The position numbers were made by a program, and so were the translations under genes. Of a stretch of DNA of 64,000 nt, positions 11,394 through 24,670 are shown one piece after another. Numbering within the stretch: the stretch's first letter is position 1; each line of letters starts with the position of its first letter. This DNA is from Hirundichthys speculiger (Eukaryota; Chordata; Actinopteri; Beloniformes; Exocoetidae): NCBI GenBank assembly GCA_018398805.1, contig JAGFBZ010001285.1:744001-808000 (forward strand). Reading direction: 5' to 3'. A model generated the notes under the pieces. The model saw only the letters and a list, made by a program, of their open reading frames with translations, was not told the DNA's origin and did no database searches.

Positions 11394-11399
11394 TTTATA
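11394..11399 (-). promoter_or_regulatory. TATA box of the hatching-enzyme gene
   Basis: TATAAA on the minus strand (within GTATAAAGAG) lies about 82 bp upstream of the ATG at 11312. This leaves room for a transcription start near 11365-11370 and a 5' leader of about 55 bases. A tight TATA-driven promoter fits a strongly expressed hatching-gland gene. Confidence 0.7.
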
Positions 11400-11400
11400 C

Positions 11401-12299
11401 TCACCTGCACAGGTGTGTCTGCAGCAGGATTATGGGCTGGGGTCCACACTCTTAGGCCTTATGTCAACCTCTGAAGGGAGGACTCCACAGACCAACCTAC
11501 TTCGTAAACATAGAATCTAATCTGAAAAGTTTTCATTGGTCCATTTGGTTGTATATTTTTTTAAAGTCTGCTGCTCCCTAACTGAACTAACCTTAGCTAG
11601 TTTAATTTTTCTTACTTTGACAAGTGCCTTCCTCACAACCTTTATCAAATAAAATTAGAGTGACCCAAATAGACTTTCTATCCTCTCTGATGACCTGTGT
11701 CGTTGAAATCCCCCGAGTGCCTTTTATGACAAGCTTTTTTGATTGTAGTAAAACCTCTGTGAGGATGATAGACGGCCTATTGAAGCTCTTGCATATGTAG
11801 CAGATGCTAATAGGTTCCTGTGGGATGTGTTACTCTGTGCCCCTCAAGAACAAAAAAGAATACTGAATTATATAAAGAAGTCCAATTGTACAAAACCCAC
11901 AATGACTGTCCTTCCATCACTGAACATCAGTCGCATTTGATTATTGAATGCTAAATTATTATACATTCCCAAGGACTTATTCATTTAGTAGTTTGAGCCA
12001 TCTGAATTTAGACTGACTGTAATAAATGTGGAATGCAAAATTAATGGTTTTTACCGCCTCGAACATTTAAGAAGTCGTTTACTGGGACTTTCCACCAATG
12101 TAATGATGTAATGTGTCCTCTTTTGCCATGAAAATATGGACCTTAATTTAATTAACACATAGAAGCCTGCCATACCACCTTTCAATCCTGAATTCATATA
12201 AAGTGGAAAGATGAATTGTGAAAAGAATGTTTTTTTTTTTTCTTTCTCAAACGCACCCCCATCTCTATCTCATCAGCCACCGTGATTAAGGTTTGGCGT
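11401..12299. other. Upstream flank of the hatching-enzyme gene; nothing recognised
   Basis: AT-rich unique sequence with no ORF of note and no recognised repeat. Confidence 0.4.
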
Positions 12300-13280
12300 T
12301 GGGGATTGTGTTGTCTTTTTGGAGAGATATTTCAGCTGCATTTCTGACACTCTGAAAGGAGAGGAAGATAAAAGAGGCGTCAGGGAAAAAACTCCTTCCC
12401 GTTGTGTGAGTCCTAGAGAGGGCCTTGAACCCTGCCATTCACGCCTTTCTCCCCATCAGCTGAGTCTAATTGCCAGAGAGGACAGGAGACCCCAGGCCCG
12501 ATCGTTCCTTATCCTCTTTAGCGCTTTCAGACGAGTGAAAGGCGAGCCTCTGCTTTTGATCTTTTCTCTGATTCGTTCTTTCTTCTCTGTCATCCCTACC
12601 ATCCTCTCCTCAGGAGTGACACCAACTCCTTTCACTGGCTGCCCCCATCTCCATCTGCCCAAAATAATGACCAAGGCCCAGGCTTTATTAAGCAGAGGTG
12701 GAGATGGGAGGTCAGCGCTGGAAGAGGGAGAGGGTGGTCTGGAAGGGGAGCCCAAACTCGTCTAAGATGGGGTGCCCCATTCCACATCTACTCTGTAGCC
12801 TCTCTCTGTGGTCCCCTAAATTTATCCCTTACAGTTTTTGTGGCCTTGGCCAAGAAATAGCCCATTATTTGAAAAAAAAAAAAGCCTCACAGACATGAAG
12901 GCTTGGCCGTTCCCAGAGGCGCTGCTACAATAAGACCCCCGGCTGCTTGAGACAACGGCGCCTGTGTGATCTCTCAGCTAGACTCAGAATGAGACGATAC
13001 CTTGCTCCCAGTCCCATGGGAGGTAGAGCCACTGGTCATTGTTGACAGCTAATGGACAGCTTCTTTCCACTGGTGCCCCCCCCCCCTGCAGACTGTGTCA
13101 TTTGAAGTTGTTTAATAGCACCACACAGTCTCAACCAATAGAGGTTTTCTATCAAGAACATCAGTTTGTTTGCAGATGAAAATCATTCCCCCTCACAAAT
13201 CTCAAAAGCTAACACTGGGGGGTGATTGGGTGAATGCAGCCAGACAGCAAAGACAGGCATTCAGATGGGAAATTTAATAT
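12300..13280. other. Unique, GC-moderate, non-coding block; candidate conserved regulatory DNA
   Basis: The block differs from its surroundings: it has no transposon signature, mixed composition and homeodomain-type motifs (for example gtctaattgcc near 12465 and tgacagctaatgg near 13043). Frames are open on both strands at 12319-12765, but no protein family is recognisable. Regulatory function is inference only, based on texture and on the general presence of conserved non-coding elements around COUP-TF genes. Confidence 0.3.
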
Positions 13281-13607
13281 AACTCAAGAAAGGAGACCAC
13301 TAATTAGTATCATCTCATTCATCATCTTTCTTCTTCTACGCCTTCTTTAACTGGTACAGACACCTTATGGCAGCTGATGAGACTGGTGGACATGTTGACA
13401 CACAGAGAAAATACTCCACCACAACTGTCCACGTTTAAACTCTGTCCACGTGCAGCTTTTGCAAAGGTTCTGAAGATGTTATGTTTTGCAGGAGTTTCAG
13501 ATACTGCTGGATCAGCCACAGTCTCACTGATGGCTGATTGTGGTTTCTGAAAGGGATCTCAGTGCATGCAGGCTTAAAACAGTGGACATACGTTTGCTAA
13601 ACACAGC

Positions 13608-13935
13608 ACATCTTCTTTTCCTTTCAGCTGTTCCCTTCAGGGGTCTCCATAACAATCATCCACCTCCATCTAACTCTATCTTCTGCACCCTCTCACACCA
13701 ACTAACTCCATGTCCTCTTTCACTACATCCATAAATCTCCTCTTTGCTCTTCTTCTATTCTTCTAACCCTAACCCTAACCCAGTTCCAGCCTCATCACCC
13801 ATCCACTGACATATTCATCATCCCTCCTCTGAACAAGAACACTTCCAACATGTGCCGTCCCTCTGATGTCCTCAGTCCTGATCCTATCCATCCTCATCAG
13901 TCCCAAAGGGAACCTCCGTTTGTTTATTTCAAACT
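13608..13935 (-). mobile_element. LINE 3' fragment, Expander/RTE-X type (antisense)
   Basis: Read on the minus strand, this ends with the fish LINE tail that includes ggagacccctgaagggaaca and cagctgaaagg. Upstream it matches the remembered terminal coding segment of Expander-like elements (plus-strand words such as catcctcatcagtcccaaa and ctccatgtcctctttcac). A short (CCCTAA)3 run at 13766-13781 lies within it. Confidence 0.6.
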
Positions 13936-14139
13936 GCTTTGTGGTGTTGCCCCTGTTGTTGTTGGACAAAAACCTAAAGTGGACACCAGTGACCTCTGAT
14001 CTCTTGGAGTCACACTTACTGATGATCAATAGATCAAGGGTGTTTGATCAGCAGCAACAGGATGCTTCAGTTAACATGGAAGTAGTAAGGATGTACTTTT
14101 TTTTTCTTTTTTCACACACTACTTCTGCATTTTGGCTAC

Positions 14140-15440
<1,301 letters not shown>

Positions 15441-16159
15441 TATATATATAAATAATGTATGCCTCTATAGGCAGTATGCAGCGTTCGTGTTACTCTGCAG
15501 TCAGTTCAACACATGTGGGCAACGTTGTCTTGCCCAAGGACATCTGTAGGGGCTGCAGACTGAATTAGAAATTTTTTAATTTTCTTAGTGGCTGATGCCC
15601 ACCTGAGCCACAGATGCACCGTGAAGCTGGGCTCTGTGATGGTATACTGTTGTATCAATTATCATAGCAAAGGTCATTTCTGTGGTGGTGGAATTAATTC
15701 AGAAAAGTAAATTGAGATTTTAGAGCAACATTCAGTCGACTCTCTTCAAGACCACATCTTTTCCATGGATGTCCATGAATTTTTTAACAGGACAACACAG
15801 CACTACATCCTGCATACATTAGACACACATATGGCATAGCGAAGGGAGAAGAGGGTAGACGTACTCCTGCCTCCAGTAGAGCATGTGATGAGAATTTTGA
15901 AATCAAGGTGTGCAACAGTGACAACCCTGTACTGTTGAACACCTCAGACACGTTTGCTGAAAGAATGGGACAAAATAACAACTGAGAGTCTTCACCGCCT
16001 CGTATCCTCAGGGACCAGAATATTTTAAATGTTGTGACAATATTACCTGGTTACAATTTCATCTTTCATCTTTCATCTTTCCCCCCACTGTCTCTGACTG
16101 CCCCCCCCCCCCCAACACATACACGTTATATTAACGTAAAGTAAAGTATACATCCTCTG
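15441..16159. other. Intergenic, nothing recognised
   Basis: Unique AT-rich sequence with a C-run at about 16100. No gene or repeat family is identified. Confidence 0.4.
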
Positions 16160-16466
16160 TGTTACATTAACGCACAACTGTGGACTACAGGCCATTACAA
16201 AATTAAAAAAAAAAAAAAAAACATTTCCCATATTGTCCATGCCTCTAACTTTAATTTATAATATTTATATGTCATTCTATTGTGCATTTATTCCATTTTA
16301 GTACCTGTTCTATATTTTTCTTTATTTCCTATATTTCTATATTTTTCTTATATCTTATATGTTTATATGTTCTGCACCAGACATCAAGCTAAATTCCTTG
16401 TATGTGAAAACATACCTGGCAATAAAACTGTTTCTGATTCTGATTCTGATTCTGATTCTGATCTGC
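16160..16466 (+). mobile_element. LINE 3' end with ATTCTG tail
   Basis: The stretch ends in aataaaactgtttctgattc followed by five ATTCTG repeats at about 16437-16461. An ATTCTG-type tail after an aataaa-containing end is the usual termination of a common fish non-LTR element. Only the non-coding 3' end is present; the family is not assigned. Confidence 0.5.
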
Positions 16467-16630
16467 AGAAAGACAAAACTTGAGTTAAATGTACAGTAAG
16501 TTTCATTGCTTCTTTTGGATTTTATCATATTGTACAAATGTCTACTTTTGTTGTTTACTATCCATCCATCGTCTTTACCCGCTCCTTTTTATTCAGGGTC
16601 ACGCTGGGGTCTATCCCAGCCGTCAATGGG

Positions 16631-17312
16631 TGCGTTTACATGGGAAGTTTAATTCCTCTTTAATTCAGAATTAAAGTTAAGGCCGAATAAAAGTTACCAT
16701 GTAAACACTTAATTCCATATGAAAATGTCAATTCCGAATTAACTTAATCCCGAAGTAAGTGGCTGGTTTATTCCCGTTTTAATTCCGCATTAAATAATTC
16801 CGCGGTCATGTTAACACTCATTCCTGTTTAAATTAATTCCCGTCTTTCTGCGCATGCTAGTTCTCTTGCCCGTCTGTCGCCGTGACGCTTATATTCCGGC
16901 AGCACGCAGTAAACGGTGTTCAAGAGCAGAGACGATTTATTTAATAAATAGCTTGGAGGAACTGGAAATAATTAAAAGAACAGATGGCAGGAAACATAAA
17001 AATTGTGAGCTTTTCAAAGCGGCCAGGTTAAATGAAGGAGGTTTCGCAGATAGAGACGCCACCCAGGTCAAAAATAAGTGGAATGTTGTTGCTAACCGAG
17101 TTAGCTAAGTTTGTTTTCTTCCGGTAGATGTAAAGACGCCTTCCCAACCCCCAGACCTAAAGCAGAATTGGATAAAGCCGAACTAACGTGTTTTCCATGT
17201 AAACCTTAATTCGGAATTACTATTTCCATGTAAACTCGAAGGGAAAATAGTTTAATTCGAATTATTTAATTCCTAATTTTAATTCTGAATTAAAAAACAT
17301 CATGTAACCGCA
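16631..17312 (+). mobile_element. PIF/Harbinger-type relic with a Myb-like ORF fragment
   Basis: The ends tgcgtttacatg and catgtaaccgca form an imperfect inverted repeat, and the subterminal DNA is full of aattc/taattccg words in both orientations. The ORF at 16854-17108 encodes a fragment of the Myb/SANT-like protein of PIF/Harbinger elements. No 3-bp target duplication is evident, so the superfamily call rests on the ORF. Confidence 0.55.
16854..17108 (+). pseudogene. Fragment of Harbinger Myb/SANT-like DNA-binding protein
   Basis: An 84-codon frame contains LINSLEELEIIKRTDGRKHK, then ELFKAARLNEGGFADRDATQ and VKNKWN. This has the layout of the Myb-like (MADF/SANT) domain encoded beside Harbinger transposases: helix 1 around LEELE, and a recognition helix ending in QVKNKW. 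The expected upstream W..ET start of the domain is partly preserved as RAETIYLI. It is truncated after NRVS and no nuclease ORF is nearby. It is likely a dead remnant of the element at 16631-17312. Confidence 0.55.
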
Positions 17313-17425
17313 GCCACTGAGGGAACGGCAGGGGAAACATCCTGGACAGGTTGAATCCATCGCCACACAGAGACAGACAACCTCACACAACTGAGTCCTA
17401 GAGTCAATTTATAACCACCAGTTAG

Positions 17426-17899
17426 CGTAACGTAGATGTTACTGGGCTGTGGGGGGGGCGGAGGGAGAAGATACAAACAGAGGGAAAGTCCCCAGCTGGG
17501 ACAGAGAGCAGGAACCTTCTAGCTTTGGGGCAACAGTACAAACCACTAATTTTCCTTTAAAACCATGTTTCATCTTAAATTTCTGTCCTGCTGCAGAGCT
17601 GAGAGTAAATAAAGGTAACTGGATTTGAGAGAATGGTGTAACTTTTAAACAAATAATTCATACTTCAGCCAGCCAAACCACTGGAACTACCTGCTTTTAA
17701 AAGACTGGAGAAGGCTTTTTTTCGCTTCATCCCTCGCTCCGTGCAGCGTTTCTCTCTATCAGTTTAATGCTTCTTCTTTTCTGCGTGCTGAGAGTGTGAT
17801 GGACTCTGGAGCACAGGAGGAGGAGGAGGAGAGGAAAAGGCCACGGTGTTAGGTCAAGCTGATAGAGATGTCAGTGCTGCTTCAGTAATCTTGTGACGC

Positions 17900-17939
<40 letters not shown>

Positions 17940-19299
17940 AGGGGACGGACAAAATGTGGGGAGGGAAGAGAGCAGGACAGCTGAAAGACCAGCAGCTTGG
18001 TGACAGCAGAGGCAGAGACCACCCCAACAACAGCAGCAGGGGATGCTGGGAAGGGAGGGAGGGCCAGAATTAGAATGAGTGAGGGGTGTGTGTGTGTGTG
18101 AGGGGGGGGGGGGTAAACCAGTGGGTGGGGGGTTGGATCTTCATTTACATTATAAATAGTTAGCCCTCCTCTTCTTTAATGTATTACAATCGTGAGGCAG
18201 ATTTCATAACGGTCATAGAATAATAACGGTATACTTACATTTATGTTAGTATACCGTTATTATCATAGAATAATAACGGGATACCAACATAAATGTATAC
18301 ATACGGCATTTTTTAAGCCTTTTTTTCTGCTTTGCGCATCAGTTTAAAACGATCACGTCTTTTTCACCATTATATTTCACACAACAACAAGAAAAATGTG
18401 TCTTCCTGTTCTGCCTTCGCATCACATTGATGGTCACCTTGTTGCTGAGGTCATGTGGACTCAAAACAGTAATAGTACAAACTGAAACTGCAGTAAAGTG
18501 AGATTTAAAGCATTTGGCTTTGTGTTTGGCTTATGTCTTCCTATTAATTATCGACTGTGGCTCCGGGGTAATTCAAGCTGGTGGTGGAGGTCGGCGGTGT
18601 ATGGGGGTAATTAATTCTTCAATAAGTCCAGCTTTTGTTCAGGCGTTTATTCGTGGCTTGTGGATTGGAACAGCATTCTTCTATATTTTTCCTCTGTGGG
18701 AATACACGGGGTTTTATGAAATTATCTTAAGAACAGTTATTAGCATCCAGCTGCCAATGGTGCAATAGTATGTGTAAAGATCACTAATATACACAATGAC
18801 TGTGCTCTACGCATTGATATTTTACATGTTTGTTTAGTCTGTGCATGTGGTCTGCATCCCTGTGGTAATAACTTTGTTTATATTTCTTTTTCTCACTTCT
18901 GAAACGCAGGTTCTGAAGACTTTGATGTCACGTGCAGCCGATGAGGAAGTGTTCTTCTTCTGTTGTTTTAACTTTGATATCGCTGCACTAGCCTGCCCCA
19001 AGTCCTGTCACAGCTGAAGGTTTAAATAAAAGCTGTATCATATGTTAATACGTTCATGTCAAACATATCAGTTCTACACATTTCAGGTCTCCAGAAACTG
19101 TGATTCTCAGTTATACAGGCAAAATAGTTTTTCAGGTTTGAGGATTTAGGTGGTGGAGTTTTTTTTTTTTTTTTTTACATTTGCTTTCGTCTGAAACTTC
19201 ATTTTTGTTTTCATATACTGTTTGGTTAGGTTTATACTCCAAAAAAACATCATGTTGTCTCTTTTAAGAGTATGCTTATTGAATTAAATTGAATAGAAT
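17426..19299. other. Intergenic with simple repeats
   Basis: A (GA)n run lies at 17902-17936 and a TG/G-rich stretch at 18086-18115. A 15-bp perfect inverted repeat is at 18220-18263. No gene is recognised. Confidence 0.45.
18220..18263. repeat. Inverted repeat, 15-bp perfect stem, 14-nt loop
   Basis: The left arm ataataacggtatac (18220-18234) is exactly complementary to 18249-18263. A partial third copy of the arm (ataataacggg) follows at about 18270-18281. Confidence 0.85.
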
Positions 19300-21615
19300 A
19301 GGATAAACCCGAGTACTGTGAAAATGGTGTCCACTGGGTGGCAGCACTGGTCGAAACTGGTCGTTACCGCTGCATTTTGGGGCATTTGCCAGATTTGTAA
19401 ACTTCCGGTTTTCAAATATGACTATGTGAACTCCACCGATTCAGAAAGTGATGGTTTGGCACGAGGGTATGGAGAAAACGGAGAAAATATCGACAAGCTA
19501 AACGTCACAACTAAATCCAGGCTACGTTCCCGTCACAGATCAACACCGACTGTGAGGAGTGGTGAGTCTCTCCTGCCTCCTTCCTCTCTGTCTCACTGTA
19601 AATAAACACCACTCCTGCCATAAAATCTAAACGAAAAACAAGTTAAAACTCGTCAGAAGTAGGAAGTGTAGCAGAGACCAACACGCGTGCACTGGGGTGT
19701 TGTGTTTGTAGCCTAGCAACGACTGAGCTGATGGCAGCCAGTCCAGCTGAAGTCGGTGTGAACAAGGATGGAAACAACCAGCAGCTCAGAGATGCTGTTT
19801 CACAGTCATGTGACGTTGATGAGCTTTGCAATCCCTCCTCCTTTACTCTTACTGCTCTGTTTGCACTCTCTGTGTCTCCAAATGATCTAAAAGTTTAGCA
19901 GAGAGTCCAGACTATGTTCTCGTAACCATGTTTTGGTAAAACATGTAGATCTTAACGCCTCTGTTGGTTCTCATTGGTACTCTGATAAACTGTAGGTGTC
20001 TGTGATCTCACTTTCTCTGTGACAATTAAGAGAGAAGAAGCAGTTTCCTCCTCCTTGTTTTCTGCTTCACTCCTGCTTCAACGTTGCCTCATCTGGGTCT
20101 AATGAATTGGAGCCTACTTTGGGTGTTACTTAAGCTTTGAAAAGGCTCGGCTAAAAAAAAAAAAAATTACTTGTTGTCATGGTTACTCACCAGACTAGGT
20201 GTTAAAAAGTGTCAAAATTAACACTAGAAATTCTTTTATCAACACAGCATCCAAACCAGAGTGGTAATATGTCTTAAAAATCTGATTCCTCACAGAAAAA
20301 TTAAAAAAGGTCAATAGAAAATATGAAGATGCTGCAAAGAAAGACACAATTTGTTCCAGGCTGTTGCAACGAGCTGCTACCAGTTGTTCCCACTCCTCTC
20401 TCTGGAAAATATGTGAAATGAGACATTGCAGACGAGGCAGAAGGTTTCTGATAAAATAAATGACAGTGAAACGAGTGTTGCTGGTCATGACAGAAACAGA
20501 AGGATGTGGCCTCCTGGTACGGAGGTTCAACTCCCAGCGTCCTTTGCAGCGCGTCTTCCCTGTTCTCGCTCTGCCCTGATTTCCTGTTTCCTGTTTCTCT
20601 CACTGTGAATAAAGGCAAAGAAAAGTTTGCAGTTTGTGACTGTGGCTGCTTTTCAGTGAATTAAATCTGCTACTTGCTCAAATCTTCTCAGAGGTGAAGC
20701 TTCTGTTAAACATTGGTTTGTTTTGGGTCAGATACATATTTTTTTAAACCATTGAAGACCTAAAATTAGAACCTTCTCGTTAAACCCGCATTTACATCAC
20801 ATCTGGAGTTTAAGCATGTAAACTGGACAACTTAGAACAAGGAACTTTGGGATATGAAACTGTAAGCGCCATTTATTATTATTTCTCATTATATTGACGA
20901 ACAGTGGTTTAATAAGTTGGATTTAACGTTGTGAATTTGAGCCAATGGTGTTGTGGCTTGTTTTCATGTGACTTCCGGAAAAGACAGGAAGTGTTCTGTG
21001 TGTGTGAAGAATGAAAATAAATGAGAAATGGCGGAGCAACCTAGTCGTTTTATCGCCAGCTCAACGAGTAAACAGTTAACGGCCATCTTTCTCCTGAGTG
21101 GTTGACTATAAGATGAAAGAAATTGTAAGACAGCCACTTATAGAAATAAAGTGCAAATTGAAAACATGTCACCAAAACTGCATATCTTCTGCTGATAATT
21201 AACAAACCTCTACACAGAACGTGAGAAACCTGATAGTCAGATGTAAAAAAAAAAAAGAAAGAAAGAAAAGAAAAAGGAAATTGTATGCTACCGACAGCAG
21301 AGGTTTATTGTTTTTTATTCAGTAACTGACTCAGATTTATGAGTGCATAGAGGAGCAAAAATAACAATAAGGGTTGTCAGAATGAGAAATGCCTTCTCCT
21401 CCATCCATGATAGACATGTGGTGCTTCCTCCTGAGACTAAGACTTAAACAAACACATCATTACAGTCCATTTTGTTGATCTCATCCTGAAAGCTCATTTT
21501 TAGCAGCAGAGGCTGTGCTACTTTTCTTTGACATGAATAATGCCTCAAACATGGGCAGCTGGCATGTGAACTGTATTTGCTGCTGCTTTGACTCTGGTTC
21601 TGGGAAAGAGACGTT
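19300..21615. other. Intergenic; one orphan ORF, nothing recognised
   Basis: A 95-codon plus-strand frame at 19318-19605 (starting MKMVSTGWQHW, with NSTDSESDGLARGYGE in the middle) resembles no family known to me and has no supporting splice or promoter context. Homopolymer T and A runs occur at 19159-19175 and 21246-21256. No other feature is seen. Confidence 0.35.
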
Positions 21616-23275
21616 TAATTCAGTTCAGTTTTATTAATATAGCACCTTTCAAACAGAAGTACAACTCAAACTTCCTCACAGAATAAAATAAAACAGCAAC
21701 AGATGACAAATAAAAGCAAACTGCAAATTAAAAACAACGGTAAAATACATACACCATCAAAGTAGAATATAAATGAACAGGTATAGTATGAAAAAAAACA
21801 TAAAATCAACCATTGTCTCATTCAGAAAGGAGGGTCCTAAATTAAGACTGAAAAAACATGACAGAGTCAATGTTTCATATCTGGACTGGTTCCACAGGAA
21901 AGGAGCTTGAAAACTAAAAGCTCTGCCTTTGGACTTGAACACTCTGGGAACATCAGCAGACTGGGACCAAAGCACTCTGGGAGCTTGATGTGGAACAATG
22001 AGGTCCTTTAAGATAAGATGGAGCCGTTAAACGGCTTTATATGTGATAAGGAGAATTTTGAATTGGATTCTAATCTGAACAGGTAACCAGAGTAGTGAAG
22101 CTAAAACAGAGATGTGATCTCCCTTGGTAGCACCAGTCAGAACTCAGCAGAAGATCAACTGAAACATTTAAATACAATTATTTAGAGATCCAGCTAAAAG
22201 GACATTGCAGTAGCCCAGTCTTGATGTAACAAATGCATGTATTAGTTTTCCTGCGTCAGAATGGGAAATGATGTTCCTGATTTTTTATATATTGCGGAGA
22301 TGAAAGAAAGTCACTCTAACAATCTGTTTGGATATGTGGTTTAAATGACAAATTATGGTTTTTCACAGTGGTGCTGAAAATAAAACTGATGCCGCCAAGA
22401 GAAATTACATTACGGGTAGTGAATTTCTGAATTTAATTTTTTTAGGGCCAAAAATTATGATTTTAGTTTTGCTAGAATTTAAAAGCAGAAAATTCTGTCA
22501 TTCACACTTTTGTATTTCTGAGGCAGGCCTGTAGCTTCAGAAATGTCTTAAAGTGATGAGGGCAGATAGAGCTGGCCATCGTCAGCATAACATTGAAAGT
22601 TAATGTAAAGAGTGAACAAAAGTGGTCCCAGTCCAGAACCCTGTGGAACACCGCAGCTCACCCTTGACTTGTGTAGACAACACACCATTTACATGGACAA
22701 ACTGAACTCTGCCTGATAAATACAACCTTAAACCAGCCGAAAGCAGAACCTTTGATCCCAATAAAGTGTTCAAGTCTATGTAATTAAATATTGTGGTCAA
22801 TGGTTTCAAAAGCAAGATTCATGCAGTAATGAGTTTTTGCACATGATTCTATATGGCTGTTGTCTTTTGCAACAAATGTGCAGACAACAGTGGGTTATGA
22901 GGAACTACAGATTGTTGTTCTGTTTCCATTTCAGTGCCAGATGTTAAGATAAGATTGAGTGTGTGGTAGTGGTTGTGGGGTTTTTCACCATTCGATAAAG
23001 GCCAGTTGAATCCAGTGAGGAACTAAAAGTAATATTAAGGTCACTTTCAACATCACCATGAATATTAAAGTTTCCCACAATGATAACCTTGTCAAACTTC
23101 AGTGCCAGTTCACATAAAAATTCAGAACAATCAGCCAGAAACTCGGTATAGGGCCAGGTAGATGATACAAAATGACAAAAAGAAGTACTTTTTTGAGCTT
23201 TTTTTAGAGAGATAGTGTCATGCTGACACACTTGGAAGCAGTGGAAGACTTGAAGCCTCTTCCAGTGTTACGAGC
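21616..23275 (-). mobile_element. L2-type LINE, internally deleted, decayed
   Basis: On the minus strand, an endonuclease (APE) segment (22944-23231) contains FDKVIIVGNFNIHGDVESD and LVKNPT-like residues. A reverse-transcriptase segment (22600-22815) carries the frame-broken equivalents of TIDHNILIHRLE and the [12 protein letters not shown] loop (read as [13 protein letters not shown]). The 3' end at 21616-21720 is the usual tttatt..atagcacctttc tail of fish L2 elements. The region between EN and RT is missing. Confidence 0.75.
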
Positions 23276-24099
23276 TTTATGACAATTAATATGAGTAGGT
23301 GGTGTAGATTGGTGATATTAATCATATACAATGGTATAATTAGTGGTATAATCGTATATATCGGGGGTATAGTCATATATATAATCATATCATGGTGGTA
23401 TAATCATGATGAAATCAATTTTATGATCACTGATAATGCCACTCAGAAGCAGTGATCTGGATGACCAGGATCTAATATGTAGGAGTCCACTTTTGATTAT
23501 TGTAGGAGTTTGTGGTCTGTGTTGCTGAATACTGACCAGATTCTTAGAGCTGAATCCAAACTGTCAAACTAAATCTATCAGAAATAACAACAGGGACACA
23601 GATGAAGCCTTACTGTGCAAACAAAGGGCAAAAACAAAAATAAATAAATAAATAAAAGACGTATGAAATGTGCTTGTATTCTATTTCCATTCTTTTTTGC
23701 TTAGATTGGTTCGGTACGTTCTGTACCAGTGGAAATGGCTGTGAACAGGAGGGGAACCAGATCCATTTCATGAGAATTTTCTCGGTCTGAATGGGTTTGG
23801 CTGACCAGGCTGTGATTAGGAAACCTGGTTAAGTTTTTAAGTCTTCTTTAGAAAAATAAAGCAAAACCAAAGAGTAACTTCCTTTATTTGGAATCTAATG
23901 CAAAAGCAAGAAAGGAGGAATATTCCAGTTTACTATTTACTTTAAACAAAGCCCATAGACATACACCAATGAATAATTCCTAAATTAAAAGTATTGAAAA
24001 TTGATCATGTTTTTAACACAGACATTGCTTAACAAATACACTACTCTTTCGTGTACAATGATAATGTTAATGATAAGGCTCCTAAAATCTAAACAGCAG
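23276..24099. other. Intergenic, nothing recognised
   Basis: AT-rich, with an irregular ATAT/GGTATAATC repeat at about 23310-23410 and a (TAAA)n run at 23640-23658. Confidence 0.4.
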
Positions 24100-24670
24100 A
24101 GTTCCCACATCATCTAGTTGACATCTTTGTATTAACACTGGGATCAAAATCGTTCCTAACAGGGCCAAAGAAATAATTCTGGCAAACGAAGGGAGCTGTG
24201 GAGAGGAGGTTCCCAGCATGTCCGCTCATGACGGTCCTTTGCTGAGGCCTGGCTGACGCAGCGACATTGTGCGCCTGTCATGGCTGCCCTTCAACAGCAG
24301 ATGAAGCTGTCAGCAGGACGATGACTTTATTCTGACAGCCGCTCCGCCCTCTCTCTTCACGGCGCTGAAAATAAATATGTTGGGTTTCAAAGCTGCCAAG
24401 GCAGACGTTGGACGGTGGGTCAGGGGGCCAAACGCAGAGCAAAAGCATTCCCGTCCCCTCATAACCTGTTCTCAATGAGCCCGGTCACCTCTCCGGGGCA
24501 CTCATTCAGCGCCAGCCATCCAGAGGCCCCGGGGGCCCCGGGGCCCCCGGGGCCCCAGATCTCACACGCTGCATGCCGAGGAGATTTCTGTGCATCTCTG
24601 TGTTTAGAGCCAAAGGTATCCTCCACAGAGAAAACAGCACCAGTTCAAAGCCTTTATGGCCGAGAGTGAG
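24100..24670. other. Unique block with a GC palindrome; candidate regulatory DNA
   Basis: The block is non-repetitive and relatively GC-rich in AT-rich surroundings. A perfect 30-bp palindrome of G/C only lies at 24525-24554. Open frames on both strands (24278-24475 and 24415-24669) show no recognisable protein. A regulatory role is inferred only from composition and proximity to a developmental regulator. Confidence 0.3.

Larger units (their letters stand above)
16560..17425 (-). repeat. tRNA-type SINE (antisense), split by a Harbinger relic
   Basis: The SINE 3' end (complement of the gatgg tail and the pol III SINE body) runs over 16560-16630 and continues at 17313-17425. The two pieces join at corresponding positions of the SINE consensus implied by the copy at 8226-10234. 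Confidence 0.65.

Noticed and set aside
19318..19605. 95-codon orphan ORF as a gene
   Set aside because: No family resemblance, promoter, splice or poly(A) support; kept only as an unassigned frame in the intergenic entry.
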